From positions 1-42,359 of the forward strand of contig DAHVQK010000033.1 of NCBI GenBank assembly GCA_027317845.1: 42,359 bases of DNA, read 5' to 3'. This DNA is from Gammaproteobacteria bacterium (GTDB lineage Bacteria > Pseudomonadota > Gammaproteobacteria > Steroidobacterales > Steroidobacteraceae). The notes beneath the pieces were generated by a model. The model had not been told where the DNA came from. It saw only the letters and a program-made list of their open reading frames with translations, and did not search any database. The position numbers were made by a program, and so were the translations under genes. Shown here piece after piece: positions 9,471 to 17,895 of the stretch. Numbering within the stretch: position 1 is the first letter of the stretch; the number at the start of each line of letters is the position of its first letter.

Positions 9471-10810
9471 GCGCCGCGCGGGCGCTGGCCCGTTCCCCGC
9501 GGGCCCTCGAGGAGGCGGCCATCGTGGCCCTCACGCACGATGGCGAGGGCATCGCCCGCGAGGGCAAGGCGGTGTTCATTGCCGGCGCGCTGCCCGGGGA
9601 GAGGGTGCGCTTCGAGCGCGTGCGCCGCCACAGACAGCACGACGAGGGCCGGCTCATCGAGGTCCTGGAGCCGGCCGCGGAGCGTGTTGCGCCGCGGTGC
9701 GCTCATTTCGGGGTGTGTGGTGGCTGTGCGCTGCAGCACCTTGCCCCGGAGGCGCAACTCGCCTTGAAGCAAACCGAGCTGCGCGACAGCCTCGAGCGGG
9801 TCGCGCGCCTCGAGTGCCCGCGTTGGCTCGCGCCGATCGAGGGGCCGGCGTGGGGCTATCGCCGGCGCGCGCGGCTTGGCGCCAAGTACGTTGCGAAGAA
9901 GGGCAAGGTCGTCGTCGGGTTCCGGGAGCGCATGGCGCCCTATGTCGCCGATGTCATCCGGTGCGAGGTGCTCGGCGCGCCGGTGGACGAGTGGCCGGAG
10001 CGGCTCGCCGGGCTCATCGGCGCGCTCGATATCCGCCAACAGGTGCCGCAGATCGAAGTGGCCGTGGCGGACAACGCGGTGGCGCTGGTGTTCAGGGTCC
10101 TCTCGGCGCCCACCACGGCCGACCTCGAGCGGTTTCGGGCATTCGCCGCGTGTCACGGGGCGCGCATCTTCCTGCAGCCGGGCGGGCTGCAGACGGTAGA
10201 GGAGCTTTCCGCACCGGCGCGGCAGCCGCTTTACTACGAGTTGCCTCAGTTTGGCGTGAGGCTCGCCTTCGAACCCACGGATTTCGTGCAGATCAACGGC
10301 GAAGTCAATCGGGCGCTGGTCTCGCGCGCGATCGAGCTGCTCGATCTCACGCCGTCCGCCTCGGTTCTCGATCTTTATTGCGGTCTCGGAAATTTCACAC
10401 TGGCGCTCGCCAGGTCGGCCGGCCGGGTCGTCGGGGTGGAGGGCGAGGCCGCGCTGGTCGAGCGTGCCCGGCACAACGCCCGCGGCAACAGCATCGGGAA
10501 TGCCGAGTTTCATGTGGCGGATCTGTCTCAGCCCATCCCGCAGGGAACACCGTGGCTTGCCGCAAGGTACACCCACGTTCTGCTCGATCCACCGCGCGTC
10601 GGGGCCCGGGAGATGCTCGGCACGGTGGCGCGACTGAAGCCGGTCCGCGTGGTGTATATTTCCTGCCATCCGGGCAGTCTCGCCCGGGATCTGGGCGCGC
10701 TGGTGCACGAGTACGGCTTTACGCTCGAGGCGGCGGGCGTGGTGAACATGTTCCCGCATACGGCGCACGTGGAGTCCATCGCGGTGCTGAGCGGTCCGGC
10801 TTGCCGTTAG
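9467..10810 (+). CDS. rlmD: 23S rRNA (uracil-1939-C5)-methyltransferase
   Basis: RlmD (RumA) methylates U1939 of 23S rRNA with S-adenosylmethionine. A TTG start at 9467 overlaps the exonuclease stop (TTGA) and gives 447 residues, near E. coli RlmD (433). An N-terminal TRAM domain covers about residues 15-75. The [4Fe-4S] ligands C78, C84 and C87 (CAHFGVCGGC) have a likely fourth Cys in VIRCEVLG. The SAM-binding motif is VLDLYCGLGNFTL. The catalytic Cys is in VYISCHPGSLARDL. No in-frame ATG lies near the expected N-terminus. Confidence 0.94.
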   Translation: MSAARALARSPRALEEAAIVALTHDGEGIAREGKAVFIAGALPGERVRFERVRRHRQHDEGRLIEVLEPAAERVAPRCAHFGVCGGCALQHLAPEAQLALKQTELRDSLERVARLECPRWLAPIEGPAWGYRRRARLGAKYVAKKGKVVVGFRERMAPYVADVIRCEVLGAPVDEWPERLAGLIGALDIRQQVPQIEVAVADNAVALVFRVLSAPTTADLERFRAFAACHGARIFLQPGGLQTVEELSAPARQPLYYELPQFGVRLAFEPTDFVQINGEVNRALVSRAIELLDLTPSASVLDLYCGLGNFTLALARSAGRVVGVEGEAALVERARHNARGNSIGNAEFHVADLSQPIPQGTPWLAARYTHVLLDPPRVGAREMLGTVARLKPVRVVYISCHPGSLARDLGALVHEYGFTLEAAGVVNMFPHTAHVESIAVLSGPACR

Positions 10811-10811
10811 T

Positions 10812-11864
10812 ATGACCCTCGGCCCTTTGATGATCGATCTCGAGGGGACGGCGGTGAGCGCCGAGGAGCGCGAGCTCCTGCGCCACCCGCTGGTGGGTGG
10901 GGTCATCCTCTTCACCCGCAACTACCTGGATCCGGCGCAACTCACGCAGCTGGTCGCGGACATTCACGCTCTTCGCACGCCATCGCTCATCGTCGCCGTG
11001 GATCACGAGGGCGGGCGCGTGCAGCGCTTCCGCCAGGGCTTCTCGGAGCTGCCCGCGGCGCGACGCATCGGGCACGAGTTCGACGTGGATCCCCGCAAGG
11101 GCCTCGACCTCGCGCACACGATGGGTTGGCTCATGGCCGCGGAGCTGCGCGCGCACGGGGTGGACCTGTCGTTCGCCCCCTGCGTGGACATCGATCACGG
11201 GGTGAGTTTCATCACCGACCGCGCTTTTCATTCACGGCCGGAGGTGGTGGCGCAACTCGCCTCGGCGTACGCGCATGGCATGCGCGAGGCGGGGATGGCG
11301 GCCACGGCCAAGCACTTCCCGGGACACGGAGCGGTGGTTGCGGACTCGCATCTGACGCTGCCGGTCGACCGGCGGGAGTTGATCGACCTCGATGGCGACC
11401 TCATGCCCTATCGGCGGCTGATCGCCAACGGGCTGCCGGCGGTCATGGTCGGCCACCTGTTGTTTCCGGCCGTCGACGATGCGCCCGCGAGCCTGTCGCG
11501 GCAGTGGATCCGGGACGTGCTGCGCGGGCGGTTGCGGTTTCAGGGCGTCGTGTTTGCCGATGATCTGTCGATGGGCGGCGCGGCGGAGGCCTATGGGGAC
11601 GTCGTGACCCGGGCGGCGCGGGCGCTCTCGGCGGGCTGCGACATGCTGCCGGTGTGTAATCGGCGGGAGGCGGTGGCGCGGCTGCTCGATCGCCTGAAGG
11701 TCACTCCGGAGCCGGCCTCGGGCCTCAGGCTGATCAGACTGCACGGCCGCGAGCATTACACCTGCGAGGAGCTCAGGTCCCGTCCCGAGTGGCAGCGCGC
11801 CCGCGGGTTGCTCGAGGCGTGCGCCGCGACCCCGGCACTGCGCCTGGGCGCCGAGGAGCGCTAG
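10812..11864 (+). CDS. nagZ: Beta-N-acetylhexosaminidase NagZ
   Basis: NagZ is a cytoplasmic family 3 glycosidase that removes N-acetylglucosamine from 1,6-anhydro-muropeptides in cell-wall recycling. The 350-residue protein has VDHEGGRVQRF (substrate loop), the KHFPGHGAVVADSH catalytic loop with the acid/base His, and the nucleophile Asp in FADDLSMGG. It starts one base after the rlmD stop. A 7-base-pair palindrome lies six bases past its stop. No signal peptide is present, as expected for the recycling enzyme. Confidence 0.95.
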   Translation: MTLGPLMIDLEGTAVSAEERELLRHPLVGGVILFTRNYLDPAQLTQLVADIHALRTPSLIVAVDHEGGRVQRFRQGFSELPAARRIGHEFDVDPRKGLDLAHTMGWLMAAELRAHGVDLSFAPCVDIDHGVSFITDRAFHSRPEVVAQLASAYAHGMREAGMAATAKHFPGHGAVVADSHLTLPVDRRELIDLDGDLMPYRRLIANGLPAVMVGHLLFPAVDDAPASLSRQWIRDVLRGRLRFQGVVFADDLSMGGAAEAYGDVVTRAARALSAGCDMLPVCNRREAVARLLDRLKVTPEPASGLRLIRLHGREHYTCEELRSRPEWQRARGLLEACAATPALRLGAEER

Positions 11865-11869
11865 GGATC

Positions 11870-11887
11870 GGGTGACGTTTGTCACCC
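11870..11887. promoter_or_regulatory. Palindrome GGGTGAC-N4-GTCACCC after nagZ
   Basis: A perfect 7-base inverted repeat with a GTTT centre. It can be read as a short hairpin after nagZ, but no T-run follows, so it is a poor intrinsic terminator. Its core is GTGA-N6-TCAC, the half-site layout of Crp/Clp-family regulators (consensus TGTGA-N6-TCACA). Which role applies cannot be told from sequence. Confidence 0.4.
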
Positions 11888-12008
11888 GCGGGTGCTGATG
11901 CCCGTCACTGCCGCCGCCGCGACGCGCTCCACTAGGATGGGGCCGTTTCGATGACTGCGCCGACGGCGTGCTTGCGGACCGTGGCGCGTGATGCGCTCCG
12001 GGGTGACG

Positions 12009-12036
12009 TTGCCGAAAGGGCGATAGGGCCTATAAT
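12009..12036 (+). promoter_or_regulatory. Sigma-70 promoter of the ABC export operon
   Basis: TTGCCG (12009-12014), a 16-base spacer and a perfect TATAAT (12031-12036) lie 71 bases before the chosen start of the membrane-fusion gene. The predicted transcription start is near 12043, giving a leader of about 64 bases. This also argues against the longer reading frame that begins at 11951, upstream of the promoter. Confidence 0.65.
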
Positions 12037-12106
12037 TCCCCGCTCCGGTGATACTGCCCCGGCAGGGGAGCCCGGAGCGGCGCCGACGGGATTGCGGGGG
12101 CAGCGG

Positions 12107-13345
12107 ATGACGGCCGACAAGAACGAATTACTCGCGCGGCTGAGGATCGATCGCGAACAGCGCGATGAGGCGCAAGCCCCCCAACGGCCGTGGTGGCTGG
12201 CCATCGCCGCGGCCGGGCTGGCGGCGCTCGCGGCGGCGGGATATTTCCTCTTCGTGCGCGGCAGCGTCGTGCGGGTGAGCGAGGTCACCGCTCTCGCGCC
12301 CTCGGCGCTCTCGGCTCCAACGGCGGTACTTCAGGCGAGCGGCTACGTGACCGCGGAGCGCGAGGCCACCGTTTCCTCGGAGATTTCCGGACTCCTGACC
12401 CAGGTCTTCATCCAGGAGGGGGAGCATGTCCGGCGCGGACAGATCCTCGCACGGCTCGACGACAGCTCGCAGCTCGCCACCCTGGCGCAGGCGCGGGCGC
12501 AATGGCAGGCCGCGCAGGCGCTGCTCGGGCAATACCGTGCGCAGCTTGCGCAGGCCCGGGTCGACCTCGGCCGGGATCAGGCGCTGATCGGCGCGCATCT
12601 CGTGTCCGAACAGGTGCTCGAGAATGCCCGCACCCAGGTGGCCGTGCTCGCAGCGCAGGTCCTCTCGCAGCGGCGTGTGGCGCAGGTGGATCGCGCCGGG
12701 GTCGAGGCCGCCCAGGTGCAGGAGGACTACACGGTCGTGCGCGCCCCGTTTTCCGGCGTGGTGGTCGACAAGGCGGCACAGATGGGGGAGATGATCTCGC
12801 CCATTTTCGGCGGCGGCGGCTTCACACAGACCGGCATCGCGACCATCGTCGACATGGACTCGCTCGAGGTCGACGTCGATGTCAACGAGGCGTACATCGA
12901 ACGGGTGCACCCCGGGCAGCCGGCGGTGGCGGTGCTCGATGCCTATCCGGACTGGAACATTCCCGCGCACGTGATCGCCATCGTGCCGACGGCGGACAAG
13001 AGCAAGGCCACCGTGCGGGTGCGCGTCGCGCTCGACAGCAAGAACCCGCGCATCCTGCCGCAGATGGGCGTGCGCGTGTCATTCCTGCAGAGCGCGCCGA
13101 AGCGCAGCGCCTCGAGGCTCCCGGCGGGCACGGTATGGGTGCCCGCCTCGGCCGTCGTGCGTCGCGGCGGACGAAGTGTCGTATTCGTGATCGAGAAGTC
13201 CCGCGCCCGGGAGCACGCCGTCAGGCCTGGCCTCGTCCGCGGGGACATGCGGGCGGTCTCGGGCATCCCTGACGGCGCCTCCATCGTCAGTTCGCCGCCG
13301 GCGCGATTGCGCGACGGCGGGCGTGTCGTCATCGGATCGGAGTGA
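12107..13345 (+). CDS. Membrane-fusion (periplasmic adaptor) protein
   Basis: The adaptor subunit of an ABC-type tripartite efflux or export system (MacA/HlyD family). From the ATG at 12107 (GGGGG six bases before it) the protein has 412 residues. It has one membrane helix (about residues 28-50), the first half of the lipoyl domain (GYVTAEREATVSSEISG) and an alpha-helical hairpin rich in Ala/Gln. The second lipoyl half (YTVVRAPFSGVVVDK) and beta-barrel and membrane-proximal domains follow. It is directly followed by an ATPase and two permeases, so it should link them to an outer-membrane channel encoded elsewhere. The cargo is unknown. Confidence 0.9.
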   Translation: MTADKNELLARLRIDREQRDEAQAPQRPWWLAIAAAGLAALAAAGYFLFVRGSVVRVSEVTALAPSALSAPTAVLQASGYVTAEREATVSSEISGLLTQVFIQEGEHVRRGQILARLDDSSQLATLAQARAQWQAAQALLGQYRAQLAQARVDLGRDQALIGAHLVSEQVLENARTQVAVLAAQVLSQRRVAQVDRAGVEAAQVQEDYTVVRAPFSGVVVDKAAQMGEMISPIFGGGGFTQTGIATIVDMDSLEVDVDVNEAYIERVHPGQPAVAVLDAYPDWNIPAHVIAIVPTADKSKATVRVRVALDSKNPRILPQMGVRVSFLQSAPKRSASRLPAGTVWVPASAVVRRGGRSVVFVIEKSRAREHAVRPGLVRGDMRAVSGIPDGASIVSSPPARLRDGGRVVIGSE

Positions 13346-13349
13346 GTCC

Positions 13350-14042
13350 ATGAGCGCATTGGTGGAGATTCGCAACCTGAGCAAGGTCTACCAGAGAGGC
13401 AAGCAGCGGCTCGAGGTCCTGCACCATATCGACCTCGAGGTGGCGCAGGGGGACTTCGTGGCGCTGATGGGCCCCTCGGGCTCGGGCAAGACGACGCTCC
13501 TGAACCTGATCGGCGGCCTCGACTCCCCGACCGAGGGCGAGATCACCGTGGCCGGTGAGCGGATCGAGCGGCTCGGCGAGGGGGCGCTCGCGCGCTGGCG
13601 GGCCGCGCACGTCGGGTTCGTGTTCCAGTTCTACAACCTCCTGCCCATGCTTTCCGCACAGCGCAACGTGGAGCTGCCGCTGCTGCTGACGAAACTTCCC
13701 GCCGCGCGGCGCCGGCAGAACGCGGCCGTGGCGCTCGAGCTCGTGGGCCTGGCCGACCGTGCGACGCACAAGCCCGGAGAGCTCTCCGGAGGACAGCAGC
13801 AGCGTGTGGCGATCGCGCGGGCCATCGTCTCCGATCCGACGCTCCTGGTGTGCGATGAGCCCACGGGAGACCTCGACCGTCAGTCCGCGGCGGACGTCCT
13901 GACGCTGCTGCAACAGCTCAATCGCGATCACGGCAAGACCATCGTCATGGTGACCCATGATCCGAAGGCCGCGGAATACGCGAGCCACATTCTGCACCTC
14001 GACAAGGGCACCCTGGTCGAGACCGCCGAGGCGGCCGCATGA
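13350..14042 (+). CDS. ABC transporter ATPase (MacB/LolD type)
   Basis: A 230-residue ATP-binding subunit for the adjacent FtsX-type permeases. Walker A is GPSGSGKTT (residues 41-49). The Q-loop is VFQFYNLLP, the signature LSGGQQQR, Walker [13 protein letters not shown] and the switch His is in VTHD. The ATG at 13350 starts the conserved [13 protein letters not shown], four bases past the adaptor stop. The stop overlaps the first permease by ATGA. Family resemblance places it with macrolide/lipoprotein/peptide exporters. It is distinct from the LolD homologue at 25344. Confidence 0.93.
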   Translation: MSALVEIRNLSKVYQRGKQRLEVLHHIDLEVAQGDFVALMGPSGSGKTTLLNLIGGLDSPTEGEITVAGERIERLGEGALARWRAAHVGFVFQFYNLLPMLSAQRNVELPLLLTKLPAARRRQNAAVALELVGLADRATHKPGELSGGQQQRVAIARAIVSDPTLLVCDEPTGDLDRQSAADVLTLLQQLNRDHGKTIVMVTHDPKAAEYASHILHLDKGTLVETAEAAA

Positions 14043-15196
14043 AATACCTGCACCTGGTGTGGGCGGCGCTCACGCGGCGCAAGGTCCGCACCGGCTTCAC
14101 GCTGCTCTCGGTGGTGGCCGCGTTCCTGCTGTTCGGGCTGCTCGATTCGGTCAACGGGGCGTTCTCTCAGGCCGGACACAGTGTGAGGGCGGCACACCGC
14201 CTGATCACCACCTCCAGGATGGGACTCACGTTCCCGCTGCCGCTCAGCCTCTACAGCCGCATCGCCACGGTGCCGGGCGTTGAAGCGGTGACACACATGA
14301 ACTGGTTCGGCGGCTACTACCGCGACCCGAAGAACTTCTTCGCCAACTTCGCGGTGGCCTCGAACCTCTTCGATCTGTATTCCGAATTCGAGCTGCCGCC
14401 GCGGCAGCGGCGGGCATACGAGATCACCCGCACCGGCGCGGTCGTCGGGGCGGCGCTCGCGAGGCAGTTTCACTGGAAGCTCGGTGAGCAGATCCCGCTC
14501 AAGGCGAGCATCTTCCCGCAGAAGAACGGCTCGAGCACCTGGACGTTCGATCTGGTGGGGGTCTACCACGATCCGACGCACCGGGGCCAGGAGAACCAGA
14601 TGTTCTTCCACTGGCAGTACTTCAACGAGGCCGCGGCCTTCGGCAACAACGAGGTCGGCTGGTACGTCGAGAAGATTACCCATCCGAGGGAATCCTCGCG
14701 CATCGCGCAGGCGATCGATGCGTTCTCGGCGAACTCCGATCACGAGACCCAGACGCAGACCTCGAGCGCCTTCGCCGCCGACATGGTCAGCCAGTTCGCC
14801 AACATCGGGCTCATCGTGAGCGCCATCATGGGAGCGGTGTTCTTCACGCTGATCCTGCTCACCGGCAACACCATGGCGCAGGCGGTGCGCGAGCGCATCC
14901 CGGAGCTCGGGATCCTCAAAACCCTCGGTTTCTCCAACCGCGGCGTGCTCTCGCTGGTGCTCGCCGAGTCGGTGCTGCTGCTCATTCTCGGCGGCATCAT
15001 CGGCATGGCGTTGGCGGCGGCGGCGGTGAGTGTCATCGAAGCGAAGTATGGAGCGAATATCCCGATGCTGCCGGTGGGCGTCTCGGCATGGCTGCGCAGC
15101 CTCGGATTGATGGCGCTGATCGGCGTCGTGGTCGGAGCGTTGCCGGCGCGCCGGGGCATGCGGTTGCGCATCGTCGATGCGCTTGCGGGACGCTGA
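14039..15196 (+). CDS. FtsX-like ABC permease 1
   Basis: A 385-residue MacB-type permease: an N-terminal helix (about residues 18-38), a large periplasmic MacB_PCD-like domain, then three C-terminal helices (from about residue 258). The start [29 protein letters not shown] is typical of the subunits that pair with a second FtsX permease. It carries the conserved MAQAVRERIPELGILKTLGF coupling-helix region that contacts the ATPase. A damaged copy of this gene lies at 16534-17065. Confidence 0.9.
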   Translation: MKYLHLVWAALTRRKVRTGFTLLSVVAAFLLFGLLDSVNGAFSQAGHSVRAAHRLITTSRMGLTFPLPLSLYSRIATVPGVEAVTHMNWFGGYYRDPKNFFANFAVASNLFDLYSEFELPPRQRRAYEITRTGAVVGAALARQFHWKLGEQIPLKASIFPQKNGSSTWTFDLVGVYHDPTHRGQENQMFFHWQYFNEAAAFGNNEVGWYVEKITHPRESSRIAQAIDAFSANSDHETQTQTSSAFAADMVSQFANIGLIVSAIMGAVFFTLILLTGNTMAQAVRERIPELGILKTLGFSNRGVLSLVLAESVLLLILGGIIGMALAAAAVSVIEAKYGANIPMLPVGVSAWLRSLGLMALIGVVVGALPARRGMRLRIVDALAGR

Positions 15197-15206
15197 GGAG
15201 TCGCTC

Positions 15207-16517
15207 ATGCGCAAGGCGTTGTTCGTGCTGGGGGTATCGATCGCGGCGGTGTTGCTCATCCTCCTGGGGGTGTTGCTGCCCTGGTGGCTGCTCGGCGCCG
15301 CCGTGGCGGCCGGCGCGATCTGGCTCGGCGCCACCGGCGCGGGTCGGCGGACCGGCTCGATCGCCGCCGCCGGGATGGCCACGCTGCCGCAGCGCCTGGG
15401 GGGCGCCTCGGTGGTGGTGGTGGGCATCGCGGGGGTGGTGGGCGTGCTGGTCGCCCTGCTCGCCATGGGCAGGGGGTTTCAATCGACGCTGCACGCGAGC
15501 GGCAGCAGCGACACGGCCATCGTGCTGCGCGCCGGCTCGCTCACCGAGGTCAACTCGGGCCTGGATGAGAACTCGGTGACGCTGATCGGGGACGAGCCGC
15601 AGGTGCTGCGCGATGCCTCGGGGCGGCCCATCGCCTCCCCGGAGCTGCTCGTGGCGGTATCGCTCACCAAGAAAAGCACCAGCCTTCCGGCAAATGCCGC
15701 GCTGCGCGGCGTCGGGCCCGAGGTCTGGGCGCTCAGGCGCCGTGTGAAGATCATCGCCGGCCGGCGCTTTCGCACCGGGATGAGGGAGCTCATCGTCGGC
15801 AAGAACGCCGCGCAGGAGTTCCTGCATACCTCGATCGGCTCGACGGTCACCCTCAACGGCCAGCCGTGGAGGGTGGTCGGTGAGTTCGATTCGGGCGATG
15901 CGCACGACTCCGAGCTCTGGGCGGACACCAACGTCGTCGCCACCACCTTCCACCGCGGCAGCAGTGTCAGCTCGGTCACGGTGCGCCTGAAGAGCCCGGG
16001 AGCGTTCGATGCCTTCAAGGCCGCGCTCGCCTCGGACCCGCAGCTGAAAGTCGAGGCGCACACGACCCGGGCCTATTATGCGGACCAGGCCAAGGGTCTC
16101 ACCAAGCTCATCCGGATACTCGGATCGATCGTCGCGGCCATCATGGGCGTCGGCGCGGTGGCCGGTGCGCTCAACAGCATGTATGCCGCGGTGTCGGCGC
16201 GATCCCGTGAGATCGCCACACTGCGCGCCATCGGCTTCAGAGGCTCCGAGGTGGTGGTCTCGGTGATGATCGAGACCATGGTGCTCGCGCTCGCCGGCGG
16301 TGTGCTCGGGGCGGGCGTGGCCTGGCTGCTGTTCGACCACTACACCGCCTCCACCATGGGCGCGAATTTCAGCGAGGTGGTGTTCCAGTTCCGCGTGACG
16401 CCGGGACTGCTCGGCAGCGGGCTGCGCTGGGCGCTCGTGATCGGTTTCCTCGGCGGCCTGTTCCCGGCGTTGCGCGCCGCGCGCATGCCGGTGACCGAGG
16501 GGTTGCGGGAGGCGTAG
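15207..16517 (+). CDS. FtsX-like ABC permease 2
   Basis: The second, non-identical permease of the exporter, 436 residues from the ATG at 15207 (GAGGAG six bases upstream). Unlike permease 1 it opens with a pair of hydrophobic segments (about residues 3-40). The canonical first helix then begins near LPQRLGGASVVVVGIAGVVGV. A MacB_PCD-like periplasmic domain follows, with three C-terminal helices and the coupling motif SAREIATLRAIGF. The extra N-terminal hairpin of about 55 residues is unusual for FtsX permeases. Confidence 0.88.
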   Translation: MRKALFVLGVSIAAVLLILLGVLLPWWLLGAAVAAGAIWLGATGAGRRTGSIAAAGMATLPQRLGGASVVVVGIAGVVGVLVALLAMGRGFQSTLHASGSSDTAIVLRAGSLTEVNSGLDENSVTLIGDEPQVLRDASGRPIASPELLVAVSLTKKSTSLPANAALRGVGPEVWALRRRVKIIAGRRFRTGMRELIVGKNAAQEFLHTSIGSTVTLNGQPWRVVGEFDSGDAHDSELWADTNVVATTFHRGSSVSSVTVRLKSPGAFDAFKAALASDPQLKVEAHTTRAYYADQAKGLTKLIRILGSIVAAIMGVGAVAGALNSMYAAVSARSREIATLRAIGFRGSEVVVSVMIETMVLALAGGVLGAGVAWLLFDHYTASTMGANFSEVVFQFRVTPGLLGSGLRWALVIGFLGGLFPALRAARMPVTEGLREA

Positions 16518-16533
16518 GCCAGGGGTCCGTGGC

Positions 16534-17065
16534 GTGAAGTATCTGCACCTCATCTGGGCGCAGATGACGCGCCGCAAGATCCGCACGATCCTGACGCTCA
16601 CCGCGGTGAGCGCGGCCTTTGTGCTGTTCGGCCTGCTCGCTTCCGTTTACAACGTGTGCACGGAGTTCGGGCGGAACGTGGCCGCGGCTCATCGGTTGGT
16701 CACACTGGCCCGCAGCAGTTACATGTTCGGGTTGCCCCTCGGCCTGTACGGGCGCATCCGCGGGCGCGATCGATGCGTTGTCCGCCAATTCAGCTCACGA
16801 GACCCGGACACAGACCTCGAGCGCCATTGCGGCCAACGAGGTGAGACAACTCGGGGAGATCCGTCTGATCGTCCCTGCGATCATGGGGGAGGCGCTGTTC
16901 ACGCTGATCCTGCTGACCGGCAACACCCTCGCGCAATCGGTCCGTGAGTGCATCCCGGAGCTGGCGATTCTGAAGACCCTCGGTTTTTCGGGTCGCCATC
17001 TCTTCGCGCTGGTGATGGGCGAGTCGGTGCTGATGCTGACGATGGGCGGCATCGCCGGGCGATCT
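16534..17065 (+). pseudogene. Broken duplicate of FtsX permease 1
   Basis: The N-terminus (GTG at 16534, MKYLHLIWAQMTRRKIRT) is a clear paralogue of the gene at 14039. It runs to about 16755 (LPLGLYGRI). Homology then jumps, in a different reading frame, to a segment matching residues after the periplasmic domain (AIDALSANSAHETRTQTSSA) and continues to VLMLTMGGIAG near 17058, where it stops. By comparison with the intact copy about 440 bases are missing inside, the frame is shifted and the last roughly 65 residues are lost. It abuts the end of the convergent csiV gene. No functional product is expected. Confidence 0.85.
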
Positions 17066-17077
17066 CGCCGGGGTTCC

Positions 17078-17875
17078 TCATCTCCCCGGCGGCTGCGGGC
17101 CGCGGACCGGCAGCACCAGGGCGATCACGCCGAAGGCGGGGTTGTCGTAGTAGTTGCGCCGGTAGTAGCGCACGCGGCGCGTTTCGTTCAGGACGAAGGT
17201 GGTGCCGGGGGCGGCACCGAGTCCCGCGGGGGGGTGCTGCTCCGTGTAATCGAGCGTCATGCCGAGGTGCAGATACTGACCGCGCTCGAGGTACACCTGG
17301 CCGGCCAATCCCGGCACGTTGATCCCGAGCTGCTGCAGCGTGAAGCCCGCATGGGTTCCCCAGGCGCTAGCGGTCTGCTCCCACGCGACATGCGCCACGG
17401 GCATGTAAGCCGGGCTGCCGCGCAGGATGTCGGCGATGGACGTGAGGTGGTACTGGGAGGCGGGCAGCAGGTCGATGAGCTGCCCGATGCCCGAGCCGCT
17501 CGGCGCCTCGCCGCCGGTGATCGTGCGCGCCATGCCGGTTTCCGCCGGCCAGTCCTCCGGCGTCCCGAGCGCGACGCGCGCGCGGAAAATCACGATCTCG
17601 ACGAAATACCGTCGCAGGTCGGTCGCCGGTGGGGCACTCGAGGCCGCGGCGCCCGCGTTCGAGGCGGCGCCGGAAGTCACCACCGGTGGGGCCTTGGCGG
17701 GCTGATTCCGCGTGGCCGGTGGTGCGGGCGCCGCGGGTGGGGCGAGATGCTCCGTCTCGCCCGCGAGCGCGCCACCCCTCGCGGTTCCGCGGGAAGCCCA
17801 AGGACGCGCCGAGGCGGGGTGCCATGCGGCCACGGCGAACGCGAGAAGGGCGGTGACAGACAGGCGGTAGTCCAT
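17078..17875 (-). CDS. csiV: CsiV-like periplasmic protein
   Basis: A 265-residue exported protein with an N-terminal signal peptide, a long Ala/Pro-rich linker (about residues 30-85) and a conserved domain beginning RRYFVEIVIFRA. It ends with RRVRYYRRNYYDNPAFGVIALVLPV. This matches the CsiV family (DUF2066-unrelated, mfd-linked), described in Vibrio as a peptidoglycan-binding protein needed for cell-shape integrity. It lies 20 bases downstream of mfd on the same strand, the usual place for csiV. The assignment is by motif and context, so the specific role here is inferred. Confidence 0.75.
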   Translation of the reverse strand: MDYRLSVTALLAFAVAAWHPASARPWASRGTARGGALAGETEHLAPPAAPAPPATRNQPAKAPPVVTSGAASNAGAAASSAPPATDLRRYFVEIVIFRARVALGTPEDWPAETGMARTITGGEAPSGSGIGQLIDLLPASQYHLTSIADILRGSPAYMPVAHVAWEQTASAWGTHAGFTLQQLGINVPGLAGQVYLERGQYLHLGMTLDYTEQHPPAGLGAAPGTTFVLNETRRVRYYRRNYYDNPAFGVIALVLPVRGPQPPGR

Positions 17876-17895
17876 GAGGGAAGTCTACCGGATCT

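Noticed and set aside
9320-10921. Minus-strand frame of 533 residues over rlmD
   Set aside because: Antisense shadow of rlmD, which has all expected iron-sulfur and SAM motifs.
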